From assembly GCF_003382565.3 (NCBI RefSeq), contig NZ_CP086253.1, positions 1,984,001 through 2,048,000 of the forward strand: a DNA stretch of 64,000 nucleotides, in the 5' to 3' direction. Made by a program: the position numbers and the translations under genes. The notes under the pieces are model-generated. The model was not told the origin of the DNA. It did no database searches and saw nothing but the letters and a program-made list of their open reading frames with translations. The stretch comes from Pectobacterium aquaticum. Its GTDB lineage: Bacteria; Pseudomonadota; Gammaproteobacteria; Enterobacterales; Enterobacteriaceae. This document shows, piece by piece, positions 52,175-59,780 of the stretch; position 1 is the stretch's first letter; every line of letters begins with the position of its first letter.

Positions 52175-53285
52175 AAGATGGTGCTCCCAGAATTTGCATG
52201 GCCCAAGCCTGTGGAGAAGCAATCATTTGTATCACTATTTGTACAATACGATTACTTGAGGGCTGTAGTTCTGCCTTGGAAATATTAGATTCAAACGCGG
52301 TTTGCAGCATTCTGGCGGCAGTGTAATGAATAATTTTTTGCCTATTTTCTTGACTGTTAAGAGCAGAGTCTGGGTTGACGATACCGCGAGCCTTGCAGTA
52401 GCTAAGCCAAAAGGATTGGCACGCGAACAGGGTATGCTCCCAGGTTAAAAATTCCATGCCAGGCTGAGGCTGGTTTTGCAACATCGGGTTAGGATTCTGA
52501 GAAAAGACCCACAGCGTTAAAAAGCTCTGCAAAAGGCCGGCAACATCCCACAATGGATCGCCGAGATCGGCAATTTCCCAGTCGATCAGTTTCAATGTGC
52601 TGGTACTATTTTGGTCTACGCGAATGAAATTGATCAATTTAACGTCACCGTGAACCAGAGTATTACCGGACCAGTTATAACGTAGATCTTCCAGAAGTTG
52701 CAGAATATCCGGCTGCTGTCGAATGAGTGAGTCAATAGGACCGAGCTGCTGTTGCGAATTTTTTACTTGGGGGTTATCTCTGTCGCCAAATAGCATAATC
52801 CACGGTGGCTGACGGTTAAAAAAATTCAGACTTGGGTTATCTTCTATTTCTTCACTGAGATCTTTATGCAAACTAGCAAGGATGGTAGCCATTTGCGAAA
52901 GTTCATCCTGATTGATGGACTTTCTTTGCGTAATGAACTCATGAAGGCTAATCGCACCGGGGAAAAATTCGGTGACAAAAACATGGTTACCTAATTCATA
53001 ACCATAATAGTTAGGGGTGAAGGCACGCATTTTCGGCAATATATCAGTTTGTTGAATCAGGTAATGTACCGTTGCGTCTTTCTGCATTAAATACGCATTT
53101 TGCTGATCTAAAGACAACAGTTGCTTAATGAACAATCCGCTCGGATTGTTATCTAAAAAAACCTGAAAAATACTATTCCGGCTTTGACGCTGAATAACTT
53201 TATAGTGGCCATTAACTAAAGATTCTGGGTGTAAAAAGCCCTTATCAACCAGAAAATGAGCGAGATTGTGTAGTGTTAAGCGCAT
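52164..53285 (-). CDS. APH-fold kinase, putative RiPP Ser/Thr kinase
   Basis: A 373-residue aminoglycoside-phosphotransferase-fold protein. The ATP-binding Lys is near residue 54 (LFIKQLL), the catalytic loop is H212-G-D214-VKLI-N219, and the metal-binding Asp235 is in LIDWEIADLGDPLWDVAG. All catalytic residues are present. Coupled to a HopA1 gene, it is the expected partner that phosphorylates Ser/Thr of the precursor before elimination. AAAGGA precedes the ATG. A hairpin with a short T-run separates it from the precursor gene, which may lower its expression relative to the precursor. Confidence 0.88.
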   Translation of the reverse strand: MRLTLHNLAHFLVDKGFLHPESLVNGHYKVIQRQSRNSIFQVFLDNNPSGLFIKQLLSLDQQNAYLMQKDATVHYLIQQTDILPKMRAFTPNYYGYELGNHVFVTEFFPGAISLHEFITQRKSINQDELSQMATILASLHKDLSEEIEDNPSLNFFNRQPPWIMLFGDRDNPQVKNSQQQLGPIDSLIRQQPDILQLLEDLRYNWSGNTLVHGDVKLINFIRVDQNSTSTLKLIDWEIADLGDPLWDVAGLLQSFLTLWVFSQNPNPMLQNQPQPGMEFLTWEHTLFACQSFWLSYCKARGIVNPDSALNSQENRQKIIHYTAARMLQTAFESNISKAELQPSSNRIVQIVIQMIASPQAWAMQILGAPSYEL

Positions 53286-53308
53286 GATGGCTTCCTTTCA
53301 GGTATAAA

Positions 53309-53336
53309 AATCACCGACGATAATTCGCCGGTGATG
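53309..53336 (-). terminator. Hairpin/attenuator between precursor and kinase genes
   Basis: On the minus strand ATCACCG pairs with CGGTGAT over a 12-nt loop and is followed by TTTTA. Partial termination here would give more precursor than enzyme mRNA. Confidence 0.65.
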
Positions 53337-53381
53337 AGATCACAGCCACAATTAACTAAGACCAATGAGTGGAAAACACAT

Positions 53382-54845
53382 TTACGCCTTAGGCGGTTTC
53401 GTCGCGCAGTTCCAGCTCACACCGCAATCCTGAGGATGAGTAATGGGTGGCGTTTGAGCCTGAGCAGCAGCACAGTGGCCGATGGATGGGAAGTAAGTTT
53501 GCGCCTGAGCGGCACCACTACAGCCAGCAACCTGCGTCAGTATGCCCGTGGTGACCTGCAGGCACTGCATGCTCAGGGTTGGGAATTGCGCCTGCGCCGG
53601 AGCTTGTGCCGCAGCACAGTGGCCGATGGATGGGAAGTAAGTTTGCGCCTGCGCGCCACCATTACAGCCAACAACCTGCGTCAGCAGACCTGTTGTCACC
53701 TGCGCACACTGCATACTCAATGTCGGGAATTGCGCCTGCGCTGGAGCTTGTGCCGCAGCACAGTGGCCGATGGATGGGAAGTAAGTTTGCGCCTGAGCGG
53801 CACCACTACAGCCAGCAACCTGGGTCAGTATGCCCGTGGTGACCTGCAGGCACTGCATGCTCAGGGTTGGGAATTGCGCCTGCGCCGGAGCTTGTGCCGC
53901 AGCACAGTGGCCGATGGATGGGAAGTAAGTTTGCGCCTGCGCGCCACCATTACAGCCAACAACCTGCGTCAGCAGACCTGTTGTCACCTGCGCACACTGC
54001 ATACTCAATGTTGGAAACTGCGCCTGCGCGGCCTCATTACTGCAACAGGCGGTTTGCCCTGTGTGCACACAACCGGGGAGGCTGAGGAACGTTTGTGCCT
54101 GAGCAGGAGCCTGCGCTTGTGCCGCACCACTACAGCCAGCAACCTGCGTCAGTATGCCCGTGGTGACCTGCAGGCACTGCATGCTCAGGGTTGGGAATTG
54201 CGCCTGCGCGGCCTCATTACTGCAACAGGCGGTTTGCCCTGTGTGCACACAACCGGGGAGGCTGAGGAACGTTTGTGCCTGAGCAGGAGCCTGCGCTTGT
54301 GCCGCACCACTACAGCCAGCAACCTGGGTCAGTATGCCCGTGGTGACCTGCAGGCACTGCATACTCAGGGTTGGAAACTGCGCCTGCGCGGCCTCATTAC
54401 TGCAACAGGCGGTTTGCCCTGTGTGCACACAACCGGGGAGGCTGAGGAACGTTTGTGCCTGAGCAGGAGCCTGCGCTTGTGCCGCACCACTACAGCCAGC
54501 AACCTGGGTCAGTATGCCCGTGGTGACCTGCAGGCACTGCATACTCAGGGTTGGAAACTGCGCCTGCGCCCCATTACAGCCAATAACTTGTGTTAGCACA
54601 CGAGTTGTCATTCCTAGCGTTGGGAAGACAGTTTGTGCCTGTGCTTGAACGGGAGCCTGAGCAGCGCCAGCGGCTTGTCCGGTATATACACAGCCAGGAA
54701 GACTGACAAACGTGGGAGTACAGGTTGTTCGGGTCACGAATGTTGTCGGTGCGACACAACCTGGGAGACTGAGAAATGTTTGAGCTTGGTCTGCCTGATT
54801 ATTCGGTGCGTTAGCTGGACAAACTGGCGGAAAATAAGTAAACAT
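53382..54845 (-). CDS. Modular multicore RiPP precursor-like protein
   Basis: A 487-residue protein made of three module types joined by Ala/Gln/Pro linkers (AQAQ, AQAPAQAQ). Module A (FPTLSMQCLQVTTGILTQVA plus GCSG) occurs eight times, one diverged. Module B (TFLSLPGCVHTGQTACCSNE) occurs three times identically plus two diverged copies near the N-terminus. Module C (TYFPSIGHCAAA) occurs four times. Residues 97-276 are three 60-residue A+B units; 277-468 are four 48-residue A+C units. The tail 465-487 (ending QDCGVSWNCATKPPKA) is unique. About 34 Cys and many Ser/Thr are present. The N-terminus (MFTYFPPVCPAN) already resembles module C, so no leader is evident. The start has GAGGAA upstream. 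Its function as substrate of the adjacent enzymes is inference. Confidence 0.85.
   Translation of the reverse strand: MFTYFPPVCPANAPNNQADQAQTFLSLPGCVAPTTFVTRTTCTPTFVSLPGCVYTGQAAGAAQAPVQAQAQTVFPTLGMTTRVLTQVIGCNGAQAQFPTLSMQCLQVTTGILTQVAGCSGAAQAQAPAQAQTFLSLPGCVHTGQTACCSNEAAQAQFPTLSMQCLQVTTGILTQVAGCSGAAQAQAPAQAQTFLSLPGCVHTGQTACCSNEAAQAQFPTLSMQCLQVTTGILTQVAGCSGAAQAQAPAQAQTFLSLPGCVHTGQTACCSNEAAQAQFPTLSMQCAQVTTGLLTQVVGCNGGAQAQTYFPSIGHCAAAQAPAQAQFPTLSMQCLQVTTGILTQVAGCSGAAQAQTYFPSIGHCAAAQAPAQAQFPTLSMQCAQVTTGLLTQVVGCNGGAQAQTYFPSIGHCAAAQAPAQAQFPTLSMQCLQVTTGILTQVAGCSGAAQAQTYFPSIGHCAAAQAQTPPITHPQDCGVSWNCATKPPKA
53442..54017. repeat. Four tandem 144-base coding repeats
   Basis: Near-identical units recur every 144 bases (for example GGCCGATGGATGGGAAGTAA at about 53478, 53622, 53766 and 53910). 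They encode the A+C module pairs, alternating between two sequence variants, so the higher-order period is 288 bases. Confidence 0.93.
54018..54557. repeat. Three tandem 180-base coding repeats
   Basis: Units with AACCGGGGAGGCTGAGGAAC recur exactly every 180 bases (54071, 54251, 54431) and encode A+B module pairs. The units are nearly identical, implying recent duplication or gene conversion. Confidence 0.95.
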
Positions 54846-55370
54846 TGATTGGTTCCTCATGCGTTTTGTGAGTAACACAAACCACTTACTGTTGTTGTTT
54901 GGCGACAGGCAGTAAGTGGTTTTTTTTCGCTGGATAACATGGAATATGTATATTGCTATTTCACATATGGGCAGCGCATGCTCATCTTAGTAGCAATATT
55001 TCATACCGCTATTACACGTGATTACACAAAACGATGTCATAATAATTAACTCTTTGTTTTTAATTGAAATGACATTCCTAAAAAGAGTCGTAAATTTAAA
55101 ACCCTCACTTCTTCATGTTTAATGTTTTGATTTTTTTGTTCCATTCGAGAGTGGTGATTACATAGAGAGGTAACTATTTATTTTTTCGCATTTTAATGAT
55201 AAGGATAAGAAAGTAATTATTCATTTTACTGTTGTGATATTGTCATAAATTGCTGTTATGGCTAACCATTGCCTGTCAATTATTTATTTTTCATGGTAAA
55301 GAACGGAAGCATTGACTGAAGAAAATTAAAAACTCAACCGCTTCCGTGGCATAACGTTATCTCGACTTAC
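54846..55370 (-). promoter_or_regulatory. Precursor promoter region
   Basis: The 525-base AT-rich gap between the regulator and the precursor contains the leader hairpin at 54880-54928 and an inverted repeat TATTGCTA/TAGCAATA (54951-54958 and 54991-54998) that may be an operator. A weak GGAAGC/GCTTCC pairing after the regulator gene may end its transcript. Confidence 0.55.
54880..54928 (+). terminator. Strong hairpin with T-run facing into the precursor region
   Basis: AACCACTTACTG and CAGTAAGTGGTT form a 12-bp stem followed by eight Ts on the plus strand. On that strand it would terminate antisense transcripts. On the minus strand it is a stem-loop in the precursor mRNA leader, 35 bases before the ATG. 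Confidence 0.8.
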
Positions 55371-56411
55371 TTACTCTATTTCCCCTCCCTTTATAATGGT
55401 TATTTTTGATGAGTAAATACGCACGGAGGCATCTTTTATTTGTAATATTTGGCAAGCGTCAATTCCAGTGAAATTGACTGCATCACATAAGCGATGGCGC
55501 AATCTATGTACCCGAATTCGCGTGTTATTGGGTTTTATACCAAGAGCTTTAGATAATGAATTTAAATCACACCATCCGCGATGAGATTGGGCATAGCCTT
55601 GTAAATGGTCTGCCATCGATTTTCTCGCCAGATGAAGTAGAAGGTACAGTTGGTTCTGAAGACGTTCTCCTTTCAATGTTATGGATTGTTCAATATCGGT
55701 AATCTGGAGTTGGATATCTTCTTCATCCTCGGATACATAAAAGCAAAACGTCAGCTCATCAATTGAACGTGAAACAACACGCTTTTCCTGACCACACCTC
55801 TCTTGTGCGTATTGCAGGTAATAATGATTATCGAACAATTTTATGACTTCACCATCATGAATTTCATGGCTTTTTTCTTGGTTATTCTCTGAGGTATTGA
55901 CGTTCCAGCCATTCAGGTCATAGAGAAAAAAACAATGCTCGGAGAGGGGGGTGACCGGCTTTTTTAAATAGATAGGGCAGATATCTGGGGCAAGGCTTAT
56001 GAGTATGTCACAAGGCGGAAGATCGTTAGTCATAACGAATTGCTCTTCAGCATTTAATGATAATGTGATGATGTCTGCTTTCTTAATGAGATAGGGTTTG
56101 TCTTTTACCAGTCTTTTTTTATTAAGCCATGTTCCCTGTTTGCTTACGTCGAGAATATACCAGTTTTCTTTTTTCCAAAAAATAGTAAAGTGCATGTGAT
56201 TACTGTCGGGAGAGATAAGAACGGTATGGCAATTTATTGAGCGACCAAATGTATGAGAATAGCGCAGACAAATCCAATATCCATTCGATGACCGGATGAC
56301 GCCACCATGTTCATTTATTTCTTTAAAAAATAAAGGAGGGGGTAAAGACATGTATTTTTTTAAAAAAAGAGTTGGTTTATTTCCATTGGATGGGCTAATT
56401 AAGTCATTCAT
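55371..56411 (-). CDS. FHA-domain regulator with C-terminal helix-turn-helix-like region
   Basis: A 346-residue protein. An FHA-like domain spans about 50-120, with FGRS, DSNHMHFTI and DVSKQGTWLN at the places of the conserved GR, SxxH and NGT motifs. The middle part has no recognised domain. The C-terminal 100 residues look like a winged-helix DNA-binding region (LNSLSKALGIKPNNTRIRVHRLRHRL). FHA domains bind phosphothreonine. It lies upstream of the precursor on the same strand and is the likely cluster regulator. The start is MNDLISPSNG; the upstream TTG in frame is less likely. Confidence 0.8.
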   Translation of the reverse strand: MNDLISPSNGNKPTLFLKKYMSLPPPLFFKEINEHGGVIRSSNGYWICLRYSHTFGRSINCHTVLISPDSNHMHFTIFWKKENWYILDVSKQGTWLNKKRLVKDKPYLIKKADIITLSLNAEEQFVMTNDLPPCDILISLAPDICPIYLKKPVTPLSEHCFFLYDLNGWNVNTSENNQEKSHEIHDGEVIKLFDNHYYLQYAQERCGQEKRVVSRSIDELTFCFYVSEDEEDIQLQITDIEQSITLKGERLQNQLYLLLHLARKSMADHLQGYAQSHRGWCDLNSLSKALGIKPNNTRIRVHRLRHRLCDAVNFTGIDACQILQIKDASVRIYSSKITIIKGGEIE

Positions 56412-57060
56412 GATAGTCAATCTCAATCATCAGCTAATACTATAATCGGTATTTTCAATGTGATTCACGAAAAACCTATGAAGGAATTTAAAAGATATAA
56501 TAAGGTGTCAATAAGTTATACCTTTGTTTGCTTTTTGCTACGGAAGTATAACAGTTTTAGTGGAGTGTTGTTAAGTTATTTTGGTCTATGCGGTAATTAT
56601 AAATAGTAATATCAAGTTGCTGATAATAATTAACAGGATAATTATTCATTATTTTTATCAACGCATTAGATTTTTTCCCTTTTGTCAGCTCAACGTCATG
56701 TTCTTAAGATGAGAGATAAACGAGAGGGATATTAAAGTCTGAGACATGGAATGCATTGACTCATCATTATTTTAAAGAAAATTTATTCTCATGCTAATTA
56801 TGTTTACTGTTGCAAAATACTGACTCTGTGAATGAATATCATTCTGATATTTTCGTTAGGCCTGCGTATGGAAGTGGAACAAGGATCAAGAAATTTTCGA
56901 TACGATTCATTACTTTTCTTTACCTTTGATCAAAAAAAATATTTTAAATGCATCTTTTTGTTATTCATAGTGCGAGTAATGTCACGACAGTTGTTGTGGT
57001 TTCTGTCAAATAGATAACGAAAATGACCGCCAGTAGGCGGCTTAATGTGGACACAAACGC
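56412..57060. promoter_or_regulatory. AT-rich region upstream of nrfA
   Basis: This 650-base gap between the divergent regulator and nrfA genes is strongly AT-rich. A TTGAT half-site near 56926-56930 is the only FNR-like sequence seen, and CCGCC/GGCGG forms a small hairpin at 57027-57040 just before nrfA. No gene is convincing. Confidence 0.4.
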
Positions 57061-58494
57061 ATGGTCAGGATAAGCACGTCAATCTCCTATCTGTGGGGCA
57101 TGGTAGCCAGTCTCTTTCTAATGATGCCAGCCTATTCCGCTGATGCTCCGGTGTCACCACCACCCGCCCCGATAGAAGCAAGAAACGCCGTATTCACCAA
57201 TCAACACCCCGATCAGTTCAACTCGTGGAAAGCGACCACTGAACAGTCTGAACGTCATGATGCGTTGGCAGAAGACCCCATGATGGTGGTCCTCTGGGCG
57301 GGTTATCCCTTCTCCAGAGACTATAACAAGCCGCGCGGCCATGCCTACGCCATAACGGACGTGCGTGAAACGCTGCGTACCGGTGCACCCAAGACGGCAG
57401 AAGATGGCCCTCTGCCGATGGCGTGCTGGAGTTGTAAAAGCCCGGATGTCGCCCGCTTGATCCAACAGGAAGGCGAGGACGGCTACTTCAAAGGCAAGTG
57501 GGCGCGAGGCGGGCCGGAGATGACTAACGATCTCGGCTGTGCGGACTGCCATGATACTGCGTCCCCAGATTTTGCTCAGGGCAAACCGGCGCTGACGCTG
57601 TCCCGTCCTTACGCAGAGCGTGCGATGGAAGCCATTGGCAAACCGTTTGATCAAGCCAGTCGATTCGGGCAGCAGTCTATGGTCTGTGGACAATGCCACG
57701 TTGAGTACTATTTCTCCGGTAAAGACAAAGCGGTGAAATTCCCATGGGATAACGGCACGAAAGTCGAAGACATGGAAAAATACTATGACGCCATTTCCTT
57801 CTCCGACTGGACCAATTCCCTTTCCCGCGCGCCGATGCTGAAAGCCCAACATCCAGAATATGAAACTTGGAGCATTGGTATTCACGGTAAAAACAACGTG
57901 ACCTGTATCGACTGCCATATGCCGAAAGTGAAAAACGCGGACGGCAAATTGTATACCGATCACAAGATCGGCAACCCTTTCGACAATTACGGCGAAACCT
58001 GCACCAATTGCCACACGCAGGATAAAGCGGCGATGCAGAAGGTGGTTGCTGAACGCAAAACGGCCATTCAGGACTTAAAACTGAAAGCAGAAGAGCAATT
58101 GGTTCACGCGCACTTTGAGGCCAAAGCGGCCTGGGATGCCGGTGCGACCGAAGCAGAAATGCAGCCGATTCTGATGGATATTCGCCATGCGCAATGGCGC
58201 TGGGATCTGGCGGTTGCCTCTCACGGTATCCACATGCATGCGCCGGATGAAGGCTTACGGATGCTCGGCACCTCGCTGAGTAAATCCGCCGAGGCGAGAA
58301 CCAAACTGGTGCGTCTGTTGGCACAAAAAGGGGTGACAGGGGAAGTCAAGCTGCCGGATATCTCGACAAAAGAGAAAGCGCAGCAGGCGATTGGGCTCAA
58401 CATGCAGCAAATCAAAGCCGAAAAACAGGATTTCCTGAATACGGTAGTGCCGCAGTGGGATGAGCAAGCGCGCAAAGCTGGGCGACTGAACTAA
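57061..58494 (+). CDS. nrfA: Cytochrome c552 nitrite reductase (ammonia-forming) NrfA
   Basis: The periplasmic pentahaem enzyme that reduces nitrite to ammonium with six electrons. The 477-residue product has a signal peptide (1-27, ending AYSA) and five haem sites: the catalytic CWSCK, with lysine as axial ligand, and four CxxCH sites (CADCH, CGQCH, CIDCH, CTNCH). Length and motifs equal E. coli NrfA. It is the first gene of nrfABCDEFG, used in anaerobic respiration of nitrite. Confidence 0.97.
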   Translation: MVRISTSISYLWGMVASLFLMMPAYSADAPVSPPPAPIEARNAVFTNQHPDQFNSWKATTEQSERHDALAEDPMMVVLWAGYPFSRDYNKPRGHAYAITDVRETLRTGAPKTAEDGPLPMACWSCKSPDVARLIQQEGEDGYFKGKWARGGPEMTNDLGCADCHDTASPDFAQGKPALTLSRPYAERAMEAIGKPFDQASRFGQQSMVCGQCHVEYYFSGKDKAVKFPWDNGTKVEDMEKYYDAISFSDWTNSLSRAPMLKAQHPEYETWSIGIHGKNNVTCIDCHMPKVKNADGKLYTDHKIGNPFDNYGETCTNCHTQDKAAMQKVVAERKTAIQDLKLKAEEQLVHAHFEAKAAWDAGATEAEMQPILMDIRHAQWRWDLAVASHGIHMHAPDEGLRMLGTSLSKSAEARTKLVRLLAQKGVTGEVKLPDISTKEKAQQAIGLNMQQIKAEKQDFLNTVVPQWDEQARKAGRLN

Positions 58495-58542
58495 TAACCC
58501 CTCATCGCCCGTGGACGCGGGCGATCATAAAGTGGAGTGGAT

Positions 58543-59112
58543 ATGAGCGTATTACGTTCGTTATTGACTGCCGGGGTGCTGGTATCAGGCCTGCTTTGGG
58601 CATTGCCAGGGCTGACGCAGCCCGCACCTCAGGCGGAAAAAGGAGAGCGCTGGGAGGTCATGCCGCAGCGCAATCCCGATGAGGCTTGTCTACAGTGCCA
58701 TAAACCGGAAGAGGATGGCATGCAGGGCAAGCATGCCTCCGCCGTCAACCCGCATAATCAAAAACAACTGACCTGCACCAACTGTCACGGCAAGCCATCG
58801 CCGATGCACCGCGAAGGCGTTAGAGATGTCATGCGCTTTAACTTCCCGATGTACAAAGTGGAAGAGCAAAACAGCGTCTGTATGTCATGCCATACGCCGG
58901 AACAGCTGCAAAAATCGTTTTGGCCACACGATGTGCACGTCGCGAAAGTGGCCTGTGCCAGCTGCCATCAACTGCATCCCACGCAGGATAGTATGCAGAC
59001 GCTGAACGACAAGAGTCGCATCAAACTGTGTGTGGATTGCCATAGCGATCAGCGCAATAACCCAGACTTCAACCCAGCCTCAGTTCATCTGGGTAATAAG
59101 AGGCAGCCATGA
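58543..59112 (+). CDS. nrfB: Pentahaem cytochrome c NrfB
   Basis: A 189-residue exported cytochrome with five CxxCH haem motifs (CLQCH, CTNCH, CMSCH, CASCH, CVDCH) that donates electrons to NrfA. The signal peptide is at about 1-24. The start is MSVLRSLL, with GTGGAG upstream; a GTG two codons earlier is possible. It overlaps nrfC by four bases. Confidence 0.95.
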   Translation: MSVLRSLLTAGVLVSGLLWALPGLTQPAPQAEKGERWEVMPQRNPDEACLQCHKPEEDGMQGKHASAVNPHNQKQLTCTNCHGKPSPMHREGVRDVMRFNFPMYKVEEQNSVCMSCHTPEQLQKSFWPHDVHVAKVACASCHQLHPTQDSMQTLNDKSRIKLCVDCHSDQRNNPDFNPASVHLGNKRQP

Positions 59113-59780
59113 GTTGCTCTCGTCGTCAATTTCTTGCCCGTATAGGGGGGCTGATTGCCATCACCAGTACGGCGGGGCAGGTCGTCGCACAGACGCTGAA
59201 TATCAACGGCGTCCGCTACGGCATGATCCACGATGAATCGCGCTGTATCGGCTGTACAGCGTGTATGGATGCCTGCCGGGAAGTCAATCAGGTGCCGGAG
59301 GGGGTCTCGCGCCTGACGATCGTTCGCAGCGAACCAATCGGGACCTTCCCAGACGTGAAATATCGCTTTTTCCGTCACTCTTGTCAGCACTGTGATCATG
59401 CACCTTGTGTTGATGTGTGTCCTACCGGCGCGTCGTATCGCGATGCGGCAAGCGGCATTGTAGATGTGAATCCCGATCTGTGCGTAGGGTGCCAATACTG
59501 TATTGCTGCCTGTCCTTATCAGGTGCGCTTTATTCATCCGAAGACAAAAACGGCCGACAAGTGCGATTTTTGCCGCAAGACCAACCTGAAAGCCGGAAAA
59601 CTGCCCGCCTGTGTGTTGTCTTGCCCGACGAACGCGCTGACGTTCGGCAACCTTGACGATCCTGATAGCGAGATTTCTCGCCTGCTCCGTCAACAGCCGA
59701 CGTATCGCTACAAAATCGCGCTCGGCACTCGTCCTAAGGTTTATCGCGTACCGTTTAAATACGGGGAGGTTCATCAATGA
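59109..59780 (+). CDS. nrfC: 4Fe-4S ferredoxin-type electron carrier NrfC
   Basis: A 223-residue protein with a Tat-like N-terminus (MSCSRRQFLARIGG) and four [4Fe-4S] motifs, for example CIGCTACMDAC, CQHCDHAPCVDVCP, CVGCQYCIAACP and CDFCRKTNLKAGKLPAC. It takes electrons from the quinol-oxidising NrfD and passes them to NrfB. It overlaps the genes on both sides. Confidence 0.96.
   Translation: MSCSRRQFLARIGGLIAITSTAGQVVAQTLNINGVRYGMIHDESRCIGCTACMDACREVNQVPEGVSRLTIVRSEPIGTFPDVKYRFFRHSCQHCDHAPCVDVCPTGASYRDAASGIVDVNPDLCVGCQYCIAACPYQVRFIHPKTKTADKCDFCRKTNLKAGKLPACVLSCPTNALTFGNLDDPDSEISRLLRQQPTYRYKIALGTRPKVYRVPFKYGEVHQ

Larger units (their letters stand above)
48201..56411 (-). other. Putative multicore lanthipeptide-like RiPP locus
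   Basis: Six minus-strand genes: FHA regulator, modular precursor, APH-fold kinase, HopA1-family protein, LanC-type cyclase and sedolisin. From the kinase to the protease, genes overlap or are separated by at most 24 bases. The kinase plus HopA1 pair occurs in class V lanthipeptide and thioamitide pathways. No transporter, decarboxylase or methyltransferase gene is included. The block is AT-richer than the flanking core genes, suggesting acquisition. Confidence 0.8.

Noticed and set aside
53331..54596. 421-residue plus-strand open frame antisense to the modular precursor, Arg/Leu-rich and repetitive
   Set aside because: All repeat units are multiples of three, so an open reverse frame is expected by periodicity alone. 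It has no ribosome site and no operon context, and the composition is typical of antisense frames; the minus-strand frame fits the operon.
53382..54845. CRISPR array because of regular repeats
   Set aside because: The repeats are in-frame coding units of 144 and 180 bases with no unique spacers and no cas genes.
56832..57017. 61-codon frame upstream of nrfA
   Set aside because: Low-complexity hydrophobic/aromatic sequence in an AT-rich gap, with no clear ribosome site.
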